The notes beneath the pieces are model-generated. The model ran no database searches, was not told where the DNA came from, and was given only the letters and a program-made list of their open reading frames with translations. Positions 1-8,125 of a DNA stretch of 64,000 nt are shown here, in pieces. The stretch spans positions 124,001 through 188,000 of the forward strand of contig BDTX01000006.1 of NCBI GenBank assembly GCA_002897615.1. The letters are read 5' to 3'. Within the stretch, counting starts at the first letter, position 1. Each line of letters begins with the position of its first letter. This stretch comes from a bacterium BMS3Bbin14. Its GTDB lineage: Bacteria > Desulfobacterota > Desulfobulbia > Desulfobulbales > Desulfobulbaceae. The position numbers and the translations under genes were made by a program.

Positions 1-138
1 CAGCGTTGTCTTGCCGGAGCCGTTGGCCCCGATGAGGGCCAGGCGCTCGCCCCTGGCGATGGTAAAGGTGATGGAATCAAAGAGCGGCTGGGCTCCGATG
101 GCCTTGCTGACGGCCTGGCAGTTGAGCATGAAGGGCAT
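1..138 (-). CDS. ABC-F type ATPase, N-terminal fragment (runs off window)
   Basis: Reading leftwards from an ATG at 136-138, the translation begins MPFMLNCQAVSKAIGAQPLF and reaches a Walker A (GANGSGKTTL) at the window edge. The order 'short strand, then Walker A within the first 45 residues, no membrane segment' fits a soluble ABC ATPase. The opening (LNCQ..SK..G.Q.LF..I.F.I..GER.ALIG.NG.GKT) is typical of ABC-F translation factors (Uup/EttA type), which act on ribosomes rather than in transport. Only about 46 codons are visible, so the second ATPase domain and the linker that would confirm ABC-F cannot be seen. A second in-frame ATG lies at 127-129. Confidence 0.7.
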   Translation of the reverse strand, partial: MPFMLNCQAVSKAIGAQPLFDSITFTIARGERLALIGANGSGKTTL

Positions 139-552
139 AATATGGACGCATGACAGGTAACGAGTGCGGTCGGTCTGAGACCCGGGCAAACACTATTTTA
201 AATTTGTTTATGAAGCAGAAAGGTTATAATTGTCCCCCGGTCGCTTGTCAAATTGAAACGGTCCTGATTGCTGCCGGCTGCCCGGTGGCAGGGCCGGTTG
301 AGGACCATGGAAACCGGGAAAATTGTACTTGGTCAGGTTTTTGTAAGCTATTTACAATTGTTTGATTTTATGGTACAAAGCGCTATGATTGTGCCATGTT
401 GTGGTACATTTTTTTTGCGAGACGGTTAAGATTGTCGATCTTTTCCGCTTTGTGGGCATAAAAGATGATTATCTTTTAAAGTATAGGGTACAATTTCTTG
501 AATTTTGAGAATAACATGATAAAATAAATAATAAATATATAGGGAATGAGTC
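139..552. other. Intergenic region, no gene recognised
   Basis: Stretch between the ABC-F fragment and the first PilZ gene. The right half is clearly AT-rich and probably carries the divergent promoters of both neighbours. A 71-codon open frame at 150-365 lacks a Shine-Dalgarno sequence and resembles nothing I know, so I did not call it. Confidence 0.5.
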
Positions 553-912
553 ATGAAGACCAATCGCCGAAACAGTAAACGGCATCAGACCATGGCGCTG
601 ATGTCGAATATCTACGATGGCCGGGATTCCTTCCTCGGGGTTGTCGAGGATGTCTCCACAACCGGCCTGCGGGTAGCAAAGATTCCCGCCCGTTTCGATG
701 ATTCTAAAGGAAAGTGTGTTTCTCTGATTAATGGACTTGTCGGCGATATCAAGATAACCATGCAGCCGTGTTGGGTACGGGCAACGAACCGGGGAATGTA
801 TAAGATGATCGGTTTCAAGATCCCCGACCCGCCGCCGGAATGGACGAAATTCGTCAGGGAAACGCTACATACTGTCCCGCCGGAGGAGTCCTTCGGCGCC
901 ATGACCATGTAA
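553..912 (+). CDS. PilZ-domain protein, putative c-di-GMP receptor
   Basis: A 119-residue single-domain protein. The N-terminus has RRNSKR, matching the RxxxR half of the PilZ cyclic-di-GMP site, and about 30 residues later DVSTTG matches D/NxSxxG. Together these suggest that c-di-GMP binding is intact. PilZ proteins act as effectors that change motility, exopolysaccharide or gene expression on binding c-di-GMP, but the partner cannot be told from sequence. There is no signal peptide or membrane segment, so it should be cytoplasmic. The start ATG follows GGGAATGAG at a good distance. A second, divergent PilZ gene lies just downstream on the other strand. Confidence 0.8.
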   Translation: MKTNRRNSKRHQTMALMSNIYDGRDSFLGVVEDVSTTGLRVAKIPARFDDSKGKCVSLINGLVGDIKITMQPCWVRATNRGMYKMIGFKIPDPPPEWTKFVRETLHTVPPEESFGAMTM

Positions 913-992
913 AACCGGCGGCGGCAGCAAGGGCCCCGCTCCCCCATCGGGTCGCCCTGCCGGGGCGGATTGGCCAGGGAAACGGTTCTCTC

Positions 993-1301
993 CTACTGGA
1001 AATACTTAAGCGCAAACTGGTTGCCGGCCGCATTTTTCCAGACCACGCGGCCCTTGATGGGTACGGGCATGCAGTTGTTATTCGGCTGTCGATTTCTGGC
1101 CGGCTGGCAGACCATCTGCAATTCAGAGCCGACCGGCAAGGTGCCGAAGTCGTCAACCCGGAGCCGCATCCCATTTTTCCCGGCATCAAGAATCTCACCA
1201 TAATGCCATCCCTCCGGCCTGTCAATCGCCCGGCTCGAGCAGATGATGACCGGGTAGTGCAAGGCGTACCGCGGGTCACGGCGGCGTTCATTCTCAAGCA
1301 T
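993..1301 (-). CDS. PilZ-domain protein, small
   Basis: A 102-residue protein starting MLENERRRDPRY. The RRRDPR segment gives the RxxxR motif. The second motif reads DAGKNG, with Gly in place of the usual Ser (D-x-S-x-x-G), so ligand affinity may be altered. I chose the ATG at 1299-1301 because GGGGGAGG precedes it at normal spacing. An upstream in-frame GTG (1308-1310) lies inside that ribosome site. It converges on the other PilZ gene and ends 80 bp from it. The following MOSC gene ends 2 bp upstream of this start, so the two are probably cotranscribed. Confidence 0.75.
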   Translation of the reverse strand: MLENERRRDPRYALHYPVIICSSRAIDRPEGWHYGEILDAGKNGMRLRVDDFGTLPVGSELQMVCQPARNRQPNNNCMPVPIKGRVVWKNAAGNQFALKYFQ

Positions 1302-1303
1302 GG

Positions 1304-1777
1304 TCAACACCTCCCCCTGTTAGATTTAATTTTTTCCGTTTCCCGGGCAGTCAGGACCTGGATCGGGTCCCCGCTGCGAATTATTCCCGGCCTGATGACC
1401 TTGGTAAATATGCCTTCCCTGGGCATAATGCAGTCGCCGACCTGCTGAAAGATTGCGCAGCCCTTGTGACATTTTTTGCCGATCTGGGTGACCTCGAGCT
1501 CGGTTTTGCCGGCCAGCAGCCGGGTGCCCACCGGCAGGTGAACCAGGTCGATGCCCTCGGTGGTGATGTTTTCCGCAAAGGCCCCGGGGGCGAGTTCAAG
1601 CCCTTTGGCGCGCATGACATCGATGGATTCCCGGGCCAGCAGGCTGACCTGCCGGTGCCAGTTGCCGGCATGGGCATCACCCTCGATGCCATGGTCAACC
1701 CGGAGCCGGACCTCGGCGACCGGTTTCTTGTTTACACCTTTTTTGCTGCTGATATTCAGTGAAATAATTTTTCCCAT
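1304..1777 (-). CDS. MOSC domain protein
   Basis: A 157-residue protein beginning MGKIISLNISSKKGVNK, typical of stand-alone bacterial MOSC domains. Family features seen: basic N-terminal beta strand, a DHGIEGDAHAG segment, RQVSLLA, and the conserved cysteine in the KKCHKGCAIF segment near residue 110. MOSC domains are linked to molybdenum-cofactor or sulfur handling (YiiM, mARC, Mo-cofactor sulfurase C-termini); many short bacterial versions have no proven substrate. The start is the ATG at 1775-1777, preceded by AAGGAA; longer in-frame starts run back into the mobile element at 1799-2017. The element's left target duplication is only about 17 bp from this start codon, so it sits in the 5' leader or promoter of this gene. 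Confidence 0.8.
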   Translation of the reverse strand: MGKIISLNISSKKGVNKKPVAEVRLRVDHGIEGDAHAGNWHRQVSLLARESIDVMRAKGLELAPGAFAENITTEGIDLVHLPVGTRLLAGKTELEVTQIGKKCHKGCAIFQQVGDCIMPREGIFTKVIRPGIIRSGDPIQVLTARETEKIKSNRGRC

Positions 1778-1798
1778 GGCTGGATTCCTTTTTTTCAT

Positions 1799-2017
1799 CC
1801 TGGATCCGTGAGCGTTCGAGAATGGTGCAGATGCAAGGCTCCAACGATGTTGATTATCCTGGTGTGATATCAACTGGTTGCCAACGCAGCAGCTGCGCCG
1901 TTATCGGGCGGACCGCAGTCCGGCGCGGTGAAGACCGGCAAATGAATTTATTTGACAATAATACAATAAATTCAACATATTGCATAGGGTATCATCGCAA
2001 GCCGTCACGGATTCAGG
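1799..2017 (+). mobile_element. MITE family A, copy 1 (full length)
   Basis: A 219-bp non-coding element starting CCTGGATCCGTGAGCG and ending GTCACGGATTCAGG, with near-perfect 13-bp terminal inverted repeats. It is flanked by a perfect 5-bp direct repeat TTCAT (1794-1798 and 2018-2022), as left by transposition. The internal GC-rich hairpin has the variant stem GGAC/GTCC around loop CGCA. The right end encodes the last codons and stop of cysK on the other strand. Confidence 0.88.
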
Positions 2018-2943
2018 TTCATGAGGTCGGTACTTAGATACCGCTCGCCGGTATCCGGCAGGATGACCACAATTCGTTTTCCCGCCTTGTGTTGCTGCGG
2101 GCCGGTCTTGAGTTTGAGTGCCGCAGCCACTACTGCGCCCGACGAGATGCCGCAGAGGAGGCCTTCCTGTCGGGCCAGCCGCCGTGCTGTTTGCAGGGAT
2201 TCATCGTCGGTGACCTGGACGACCTCGTCAATGACGCTGCGGTCGAGGACCGCCGGTACAAAACCGGCGCCGATACCCTGGATTTTGTGCGGTCCCGGCT
2301 GGCCGCCCGACAGGACAGGCGAGGCAGCCGGTTCGACGGCCACCACCTGCAGGTCCGGCAGCCGTTCCTTGAGCATTTGGCCGACACCGGTAATGGTGCC
2401 GCCGGTACCCACGCCGGCCACAAAAATATCCAGCCGGCCGCCGGTCTGCTCCCAGATTTCGACCGCCGTTGTTGTCCGGTGGATTTCCGGATTGGCCGGA
2501 TTGGTAAACTGGTTCGGCATCCATGACCCTTCGATTTCGCCAAGCAATAGTTGCGCCCGCTCAATGGCGCCTTTCATGCCCGATGATCCGGGCGTCAAAA
2601 CAAGCTCGGCACCGAAATGCAGCAGCAGTTTACGCCGCTCCATGCTCATGGTTTCCGGCATAGTCAAAAGCAGCCGGTATCCCCGGCTGGCACAGACAAA
2701 GGCCAGGCCGATACCGGTATTGCCGCTGGTCGGCTCGATGATGGTTGTCGAGCTGTCAATACGGTTATCCCGCTCGGCCGCGTCCACCATGGCTACCGCG
2801 ATCCGGTCCTTGACGCTGCCCAGCGGATTGCCCGATTCCAGTTTGGCGAGCAGTTCAATTCCCTGCCCCGCGCTTATTTTTTTCAGTCGTACGAGGGGAG
2901 TGGAGCCCACGGACAGCGTGACATCCTCTTTAAACGTTTCCAT
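2005..2943 (-). CDS. cysK: Cysteine synthase (O-acetylserine sulfhydrylase)
   Basis: 312 residues from the ATG at 2941-2943 (METFKEDVT...). PLP fold-type II family: the lysine that forms the Schiff base lies in [10 protein letters not shown], the substrate loop is [10 protein letters not shown], and the PLP-phosphate loop is [11 protein letters not shown]-terminal [10 protein letters not shown] is also typical. It joins O-acetylserine with sulfide to make cysteine. The start overlaps the end of cysE by 14 bp, so the two consecutive steps of cysteine synthesis are translationally coupled. A longer in-frame frame upstream lies within cysE and is not used. The last three residues (LNP) and the stop come from the terminal repeat of the adjacent mobile element, so the native C-terminus was probably replaced by the insertion. 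Confidence 0.93.
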   Translation of the reverse strand: METFKEDVTLSVGSTPLVRLKKISAGQGIELLAKLESGNPLGSVKDRIAVAMVDAAERDNRIDSSTTIIEPTSGNTGIGLAFVCASRGYRLLLTMPETMSMERRKLLLHFGAELVLTPGSSGMKGAIERAQLLLGEIEGSWMPNQFTNPANPEIHRTTTAVEIWEQTGGRLDIFVAGVGTGGTITGVGQMLKERLPDLQVVAVEPAASPVLSGGQPGPHKIQGIGAGFVPAVLDRSVIDEVVQVTDDESLQTARRLARQEGLLCGISSGAVVAAALKLKTGPQQHKAGKRIVVILPDTGERYLSTDLMNLNP

Positions 2944-3928
2944 CCGCCTTCGCCTGTTTTTTGCCGATATACACCAGCTCCGGTTGTTTGAGAAGAACCT
3001 TGGTGTCAGGCCCCACACTTTCGGTCAGCCAGACGTTGCCGCCGATAATGGAGCGGGCGCCAATGACCGTGCTGCCGCCCAGGATGGTGGCGTTGGCATA
3101 AAGGATGACATCATCTTCAATGGTGGGGTGCCGCTTGGTGTCCCGAAGTTTTACGCCTGCGTTGCGCGGCAGGGACAGGGCACCGAGGGTTACGCCCTGG
3201 TAGACCCGCACCCGGTTGCCAATCTCCGTCGTGGCCCCGACAACTACGCCGGCGCCGTGATCGATGAAAAAACTGTTGCCTATCTCGGCGCCAGGGTGGA
3301 TATCAATGGACGTTATGCTGTAGGCATATTCACTCATGATTCGCGGAATGATCGGCACCCCCAGGTCAACCAGCCGATTGGCCAGCCGGTACACCAGGAT
3401 GGCGAAAAAACCGGGGTAGCTGAAAATAACCTCGTCAGCGTTTGTGGCCGCGGGATCACCGGTCAGGGTGGCCTGGATATCCAGTTCGAGCAGGTCCTTG
3501 ATCTCGGGCAGGGCGTTGATACAGGCGGAGGCAATCTGATAGGAGCGTTCGCCGCATTTTGAGCAGGCCTGGTTCTGGCGAAAGCAGTCATGCCGGATGG
3601 CCGAACTGATCTGCCGGGCCAGGTTTTCGTAAAAGGAGCTGAGTTTCTGCCCCAGGTAATATTCCAGGCTTTCCGGGCTGAGAATCATCTCCGTAAAGTA
3701 ACCCGGGAACAGGATCTGCCGGGCCTGCAGAACAATGGCCTCAACCTCTTCCTTGGAAGGAATGGGTACCGGTTCATTGTGGCTGGACCACTTGCCGGAG
3801 GCAAAGCCGGCCGTCAGTTTCCTGACTATGGGAGGAATCGTGCTGAAATGGCCTTGCGCCGGCCGCACATCGGTGTTGCACGCGGCGGCAACGATTTCCT
3901 CTTTTTCTCTGATTTTCAAACGTTTCAT
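2930..3928 (-). CDS. cysE: Serine O-acetyltransferase, long SrpH/EpsC-like type
   Basis: 332 residues, longer than classical CysE. The N-terminal 200 residues are helical and include a CSKCGER segment seen in SrpH/EpsC-like acetyltransferases. The C-terminal left-handed beta helix shows hexapeptide repeats ([33 protein letters not shown]) with the catalytic histidine in FIDHGAG and the acetyl-CoA lysine-rich loop around KRHPTIEDD. It makes O-acetylserine for CysK, encoded immediately downstream with a 14-bp overlap. There is no membrane segment. Its upstream region is occupied by a mobile element 34 bp before the start codon. Confidence 0.88.
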   Translation of the reverse strand: MKRLKIREKEEIVAAACNTDVRPAQGHFSTIPPIVRKLTAGFASGKWSSHNEPVPIPSKEEVEAIVLQARQILFPGYFTEMILSPESLEYYLGQKLSSFYENLARQISSAIRHDCFRQNQACSKCGERSYQIASACINALPEIKDLLELDIQATLTGDPAATNADEVIFSYPGFFAILVYRLANRLVDLGVPIIPRIMSEYAYSITSIDIHPGAEIGNSFFIDHGAGVVVGATTEIGNRVRVYQGVTLGALSLPRNAGVKLRDTKRHPTIEDDVILYANATILGGSTVIGARSIIGGNVWLTESVGPDTKVLLKQPELVYIGKKQAKADGNV

Positions 3929-3962
3929 GTCGTAAGCGCCTCTTGTTTCGGCCGGAGTTCAT

Positions 3963-4396
3963 CCTGAATCCGTGACGGCTTGAGGTAATGTTCCAGGCAA
4001 TATGTAGAATTTATTGCATTATTGACGAATAAATGCATTTTATACTCTTCACCGCGCCGGACTGCGGGGCGTTCGATAACGGCGCAGCTGCTGCGTTGGC
4101 AACCAGTTGATATCACACCGGTATAATCAACATCGTTGGAGCCTCGAAGGTAACTGGTCACAGGGTGTGAAACTCTGCGCTATTCCTTACATCCAACCTG
4201 TAAGCCGTCACAGGTGCCACAGATTTACGTAGTCGCTGCCGTTCGCAGGTAAGCGACCGAAGGGAGACTCCGGTAGTCCCTCTATGCGGGCGGGAGTGAC
4301 CGCGTGAAGATGGGGTGTCTGTGACGGTTTACCCTCGAAGGTCTCGCAGGCTCGCTATCTGCATCTGCACCATTCTCGAACGCTCACGGCTTCAGG
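3963..4396 (-). mobile_element. MITE family A, copy 2 (long variant, with nested family B element)
   Basis: Bounded by CCTGAATCCGTGAC on the left and CTCACGGCTTCAGG on the right, and flanked by a perfect 5-bp repeat TTCAT (3958-3962, 4397-4401). It belongs to the longer subtype carrying about 24 extra bases near the left end of the element (GGTCTCGCAGGCTCGC), as in the copy ending at 29520. A 183-bp family B element (4150-4332) is inserted within those extra bases. The right target repeat overlaps the stop codon of metW. Confidence 0.87.
4150..4332. mobile_element. MITE family B, copy 1 (IS66-like ends, nested in family A)
   Basis: 183 bp running from GTAACTGGTCACAG to CTGTGACGGTTTAC. These ends are imperfect inverted repeats starting GTAA. 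It is flanked by a perfect 8-bp repeat CCTCGAAG (4142-4149, 4333-4340). GTAA termini with 8-bp target duplications are the hallmark of the IS66 family, so a non-autonomous IS66 derivative is the best reading. It has no coding capacity. An internal GTAAGCCGTCACAG can pair with the right end. Confidence 0.82.
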
Positions 4397-4397
4397 T

Positions 4398-5030
4398 TCA
4401 TGCCGACCGCTCCAGCATCATTATACCGTATGTGGCCCGGAGATTGATTAAATATTTTATAATATGGCCGTTTTCATCATGATGATGGCTGTTGATGGCC
4501 ACTTCTTTGACCGGCTTGATGCCGGTCATCCTGAGGAATTGTTTGAAATCCTTGATGCTGATCACCCGGATGTTCGGGGTATCGTACCATTCGTAGGGAA
4601 GCTGCCCCGTAACCGGCGCCTGCCCCGTAAGCAGGACCTGGAGCCGAACCTGCCAGTGACCGAAGTTGGGAAAGCTGACAATGACCCGTTTGCCGATGCG
4701 CAGCAGTTCCGGAATCAGCTTTTTCGGATTCATGACCTGCTGCAGGGTCTGGCTCAGGACGACACAGTCAAAACGATGGGCCGGGTAATCGAGGATTTCC
4801 TCGCTGAAATCACCCTGCAGGACGGTCAGGCCCCGCTCGATACAGCGGGCCACTTTTTCCTCGGACAGCTCGATACCGGTTCCGTTGATCTGTTTCTCCT
4901 GCTTGAGCAGGAGGAGCAGGTCGCCGTGGCCGCAACCGAGATCAAGCACCCGCGACCCCGGTTCGATCCAGGAGGCGATAATCTGCAGGTCAAATCGTGT
5001 TTTATCGAGCTGCGTTGTTTCGGGATTCAT
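4398..5030 (-). CDS. metW: MetW-like SAM-dependent methyltransferase-fold protein
   Basis: 210 residues. Motif I is VLDLGCGHGDLL, followed by GIELSEEKVARC (acidic residue for the ribose of SAM) and CVVLSQTLQQVMNPK, a signature of MetW. MetW works with MetX in acyl-homoserine formation for methionine synthesis, where it is needed for full MetX activity; a methyl-transfer substrate is not established. The gene starts inside the 3' end of metX (29-bp overlap), a conserved arrangement that supports the call. The stop codon lies within the TTCAT target duplication of the neighbouring mobile element. Confidence 0.92.
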   Translation of the reverse strand: MNPETTQLDKTRFDLQIIASWIEPGSRVLDLGCGHGDLLLLLKQEKQINGTGIELSEEKVARCIERGLTVLQGDFSEEILDYPAHRFDCVVLSQTLQQVMNPKKLIPELLRIGKRVIVSFPNFGHWQVRLQVLLTGQAPVTGQLPYEWYDTPNIRVISIKDFKQFLRMTGIKPVKEVAINSHHHDENGHIIKYLINLRATYGIMMLERSA

Positions 5031-6174
5031 GGTATATGCGGTTCAGAAAGCTGCTGATGATTGAGTCCAGCTGTTTGTTCGGCAGCAGGAAGGCATCATG
5101 CCCCCACTGGGCGTCGATTTCACAGAAACTGACATCGCAGCCGTTTTTTTTCAGTTTGGACACCAGGGCCCGGGACTGGTAGGTCGGGTAGAGCCAGTCC
5201 GACGAGAAGGAGATGACCAGGAACTTGGTGGCGGTCAGACGTTCATCGAGCAGGGCGCTGCCGTCGTCGTGTTCCAGGTCAAAGTAATCGCTGGCCTTGG
5301 TGATGTACAGGAGTGAGTTGGCGTCAAAACGTTCAACGAATTTGGCCCCCTGGTAACGCAGATAACTTTCGACCTGAAAGTCCCCGGCAAAATCAAAAGA
5401 GAGGGATGAGCGATTCTGCAGGCGCCGGCCGAACTTGTTGCGCATGGACTCGTCCGACAGGTAGGTAATATGACCGATCATGCGGGCCACCGCCAGGCCG
5501 TGCCGTGGTCCGGGGCCGTCGTAGTAATTGCCGCCCTGCCAGTCCGGGTCCGCCATGATGGCCTGCCGGGCCACCTCGTCAAAGGCGATGGCCTGGGCGG
5601 AATGGCGGGTTGTCGTGGCCAGGGGAATGGCGGAAATCACCATCTCCGGGTAATCCGTACACCAGCGCAGGACCTGCATGCCGCCCACCGATCCGCCTAA
5701 CATGGACATGATTTTGGTGATGCCCAGGTGGTCGATCAGGTGTTTTTGCGCCCGGACCATGTCCCTGATGGTGACCATGGGGAAATCAAAGCCGTAGGGC
5801 CTGCCGGTCTTGGGGTTGATGGAGGAGGGGCCGGTCGATCCCATACAGCTGCCCAGAATATTGGAGCAGATGACAAAGTAACGGTTCGTGTCAACGGGTT
5901 TCCCCGGCCCGACCATGTTCTCCCACCAGCCCGGGCGCGGGTCGTCATCCCCATAATAACCGGCCACATGCGAATCGCCGGAACAGGCGTGCAGGATGAC
6001 CACCGCATTGCTTTTATCCGCGTTGAGGCGGCCCAGGGTCTCATAGGCCAGGGTGATCGGACCGAGTCGAGCGCCGGAGTCCAGGGGCATCTCGTTCGGC
6101 GGCTCGGCAAAGGTGAAATATTGCTTTTTAACGCGGAGCGGGGCGGTAGAGGTTTTGTCGGATGCGTTTTCCAT
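5002..6174 (-). CDS. metX: Homoserine O-acyltransferase
   Basis: 390 residues of the alpha/beta-hydrolase MetX family. The nucleophile elbow is GGSVGGMQVLRW (Ser near residue 160; most homologues have GGSMGG). N-terminal HACSGDSHVAGYY and NILGSCMGSTGP are diagnostic, and the C-terminal QWGHDAFLL carries the Asp/His region. It activates homoserine with an acyl group (acetyl or succinyl; sequence alone does not settle this) as the first committed step toward methionine. It forms an overlapping pair with metW. Together with cysK-cysE next door this is a sulfur-amino-acid block. Confidence 0.93.
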   Translation of the reverse strand: MENASDKTSTAPLRVKKQYFTFAEPPNEMPLDSGARLGPITLAYETLGRLNADKSNAVVILHACSGDSHVAGYYGDDDPRPGWWENMVGPGKPVDTNRYFVICSNILGSCMGSTGPSSINPKTGRPYGFDFPMVTIRDMVRAQKHLIDHLGITKIMSMLGGSVGGMQVLRWCTDYPEMVISAIPLATTTRHSAQAIAFDEVARQAIMADPDWQGGNYYDGPGPRHGLAVARMIGHITYLSDESMRNKFGRRLQNRSSLSFDFAGDFQVESYLRYQGAKFVERFDANSLLYITKASDYFDLEHDDGSALLDERLTATKFLVISFSSDWLYPTYQSRALVSKLKKNGCDVSFCEIDAQWGHDAFLLPNKQLDSIISSFLNRIYHESRNNAAR

Positions 6175-6648
6175 AAGCCATTTATCGGTTTCAATCAGTG
6201 CCGGGGCCTGACGGAGATCATTACCGCAGACACATCGTCGGTTGCGACAAACATGCCGGCATTGTGTTTACGAATCGTCGGCCTGTAGATTGCCTTTTAT
6301 TTGAATTTTCAGCAAGTGATTTTTTCCTGCCATTCTGTACCACTATGTAGCATTTTTGTAACTAAAAGCAAAGATTTTTAAAGGGGTTACTCTTCTCTTG
6401 CCGCCGGTTTTTTGATCCCAATCATCGTTCAGGAATCCCGAAACAGGTAATTACCTTAGGAGGTTTGTTCATGGCGCTCTACTTTATACTATAGAAGCCT
6501 TCAATGGTTACCTTGATCAGGGTCCTCCTCACGTTCATGCTCACGGGGCAGCCCGAGTCGGTTCTCTTGTCGATCTGGCTGCGACTCTTCTTGACGTTGG
6601 GGCAATTTCCGGGTATCAGTATGAAAATTTTGTGCAGGCCCGATCAGC
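6175..6648. other. Intergenic region before tRNA-Ser, possible gene remnant
   Basis: AT-rich leader of metX at the left. From about 6418 to the tRNA one frame stays open for nearly 90 codons (it includes ETGNYLRRFVHGALLYTIEA) but has no convincing start. An AGGAGG at about 6460 is followed by an ATG that opens only seven codons (MALYFIL, stop). This could be the decayed end of a gene beside the tRNA, but I recognise no family. Confidence 0.3.
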
Positions 6649-6738
6649 GGAGGAGTGCCGGAGCGGTCGAACGGGACGGTCTCGAAAACCGTTGTGGGGG
6701 GAACCCCACCCAGGGTTCGAATCCCTGTTCCTCCGCCA
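6649..6738 (+). tRNA. tRNA-Ser(CGA)
   Basis: 90 nt with encoded CCA. Acceptor arms GGAGGAG and CTCCTCC-like pairing are visible, the anticodon loop reads CTCGAAA (anticodon CGA, reads UCG), a long variable arm GTGGGGGGAACCCCAC follows, and the T arm is GGGTTCGAATCCC. The large variable arm confirms a class II serine tRNA. Confidence 0.96.
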
Positions 6739-6783
6739 CTGAAAAAGCAAGGCCCTGGCTGTTTTTATATGATTTGGAGCCTT

Positions 6784-7002
6784 CCTGAATCCGTGACGGC
6801 TTGAGGTGATGTTTCATGCAATGTGCAGAATTTATTGCATTATTGACGAATAAGCGCATTTTTTGATCTTCACCGCGCCGCCCTGCGGGGCGCCCGATAA
6901 CGGCGCATCTGCTGCGTTGACAACTCCTTGATATCACATCAGGATAATCAACATCGTTGCCGCCTTGCATCTGCACCGTTCTCGAACGCTCACGGATTCA
7001 GG
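6784..7002 (-). mobile_element. MITE family A, copy 3 (full length)
   Basis: 219 bp from CCTGAATCCGTGACGG to CGCTCACGGATTCAGG, with perfect 13-bp terminal repeats and a perfect 5-bp target duplication GCCTT (6779-6783, 7003-7007). It lies 45 bp downstream of tRNA-Ser. Confidence 0.9.
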
Positions 7003-8125
7003 GCCTTATTTTAGTTCACCGGCACCTCATCTTCGTCCATTTTGGCCTTCTCGAATAGAGGGGCTATTATGCTTTGGGGTTTTGGATGAACATAAGGTGC
7101 TGGAGAATACGTTACGACGACTATGGGTGAGCGTCCTGCTGCCCGATGAACGTCCGGCCGCTGCCAGGTTCCCGGTCTCTCTTTCTCGTCGGACTGGCTC
7201 TAATCGAGAGGGAATCCGGGAGCATGACGCGTTTCTTGCAAGTTAAGATAATATCTTGATTGAATCCCCCAAAAACAATGAGGATGTAGCCCAGCGTGGT
7301 AGAGTGGTGGAAAAATTGACAGGTGGCCCGAAATTTTAGCGCCAAACAATACGTTGTGGTACCTATGCTTTCATTGCAAAAAACGCGTAATTGCTCCCAA
7401 TGGTCCAGTTGCTCGAGCAGGGCGTCAAATGGTCAGGGCCGACTTAATTTTGTGGCAATAGGCAATTCGGCTGTTGACTTGCGCACGGATTTCAGGATAA
7501 GATATTCACCGCAAATAATTTACAGCAGTTTCCGGACGGGCTGGAAATGCAGAAATAGTGCAGTTTGTTGAGATATTTTTCGTAAACTTTTTGAAATATC
7601 TAACGCTGAAATTCAAATTTTTCTTGACATATTAGCTAGGTTGATTTCTTTTTGCCTCCTTGCAAGAGAAACAACAACTTGCAAGGAGGCAACCACGTCA
7701 AACCATCTTGAAACAATTGGGAAACAGCACTTGGGTGAAGCGGTGTTTGTCTGCTCAGGATGCTGGTCTTTCTGATTGATCAGATTCGGCAGTTATGTCG
7801 CCCTCTGTTAATAATGCGGCCCGGAAAAAATGGAAGACGAAGAGACCTTTTTGGGAAAAGGTACGAAGTAAATTCTATGCTTTTCATGTTGAGACACTAA
7901 AGCAGGGGCTGACAAATGATCAAATATCAGGCCCTAGGTCTGGAAAATGCGGGCTAAGGCGGCTGGGAACCCATAGCGAAAACTTACAATATCAACGGAA
8001 CCAACCTGTTTTTTAGATAAAGCGCCGGCATTTTAGTCTGTTTGCCGTCCAACGCGCTTTGTGACAGCATGAAAGACAACTTCCGGGTGATCATTTAGAT
8101 CCGTTCGGGAATAGCTGAGAGACTT
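7003..8125. other. Long intergenic region upstream of the bc-complex genes
   Basis: No recognisable gene in about 1.1 kb. It contains a possible promoter (TTGACT 7474-7479, 18 bp, TAAGAT 7498-7503), a strong hairpin at 7652-7692, and from 7963 the start of the 3.06-kb duplicated segment. A 73-codon frame at 7795-8016 lacks a ribosome site, runs across the duplication boundary and shows no known motif, so it is probably spurious. Confidence 0.5.
7652..7692. promoter_or_regulatory. Perfect 15-bp inverted repeat (hairpin or operator)
   Basis: Arms TTGCCTCCTTGCAAG and CTTGCAAGGAGGCAA are separated by 11 nt. No T-run follows, so it is not a simple intrinsic terminator. The right arm contains a strong Shine-Dalgarno-like AAGGAGG, but no start codon follows at a suitable distance. 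Confidence 0.5.

Noticed and set aside
2021-3562. 513-codon open frame antisense to cysK and cysE
   Set aside because: Shadow of GC-rich coding DNA. The opposite strand has clear cysK and cysE motifs.
7288-7320. tRNA-like phrase GTAGCCCAGCGTGGTAGAGT
   Set aside because: Only a D-arm-like stretch. No acceptor, anticodon or T arm at the proper distances.
7795-8016. 73-codon frame before the bc cluster
   Set aside because: No ribosome site, no motif, and it crosses the duplication border.
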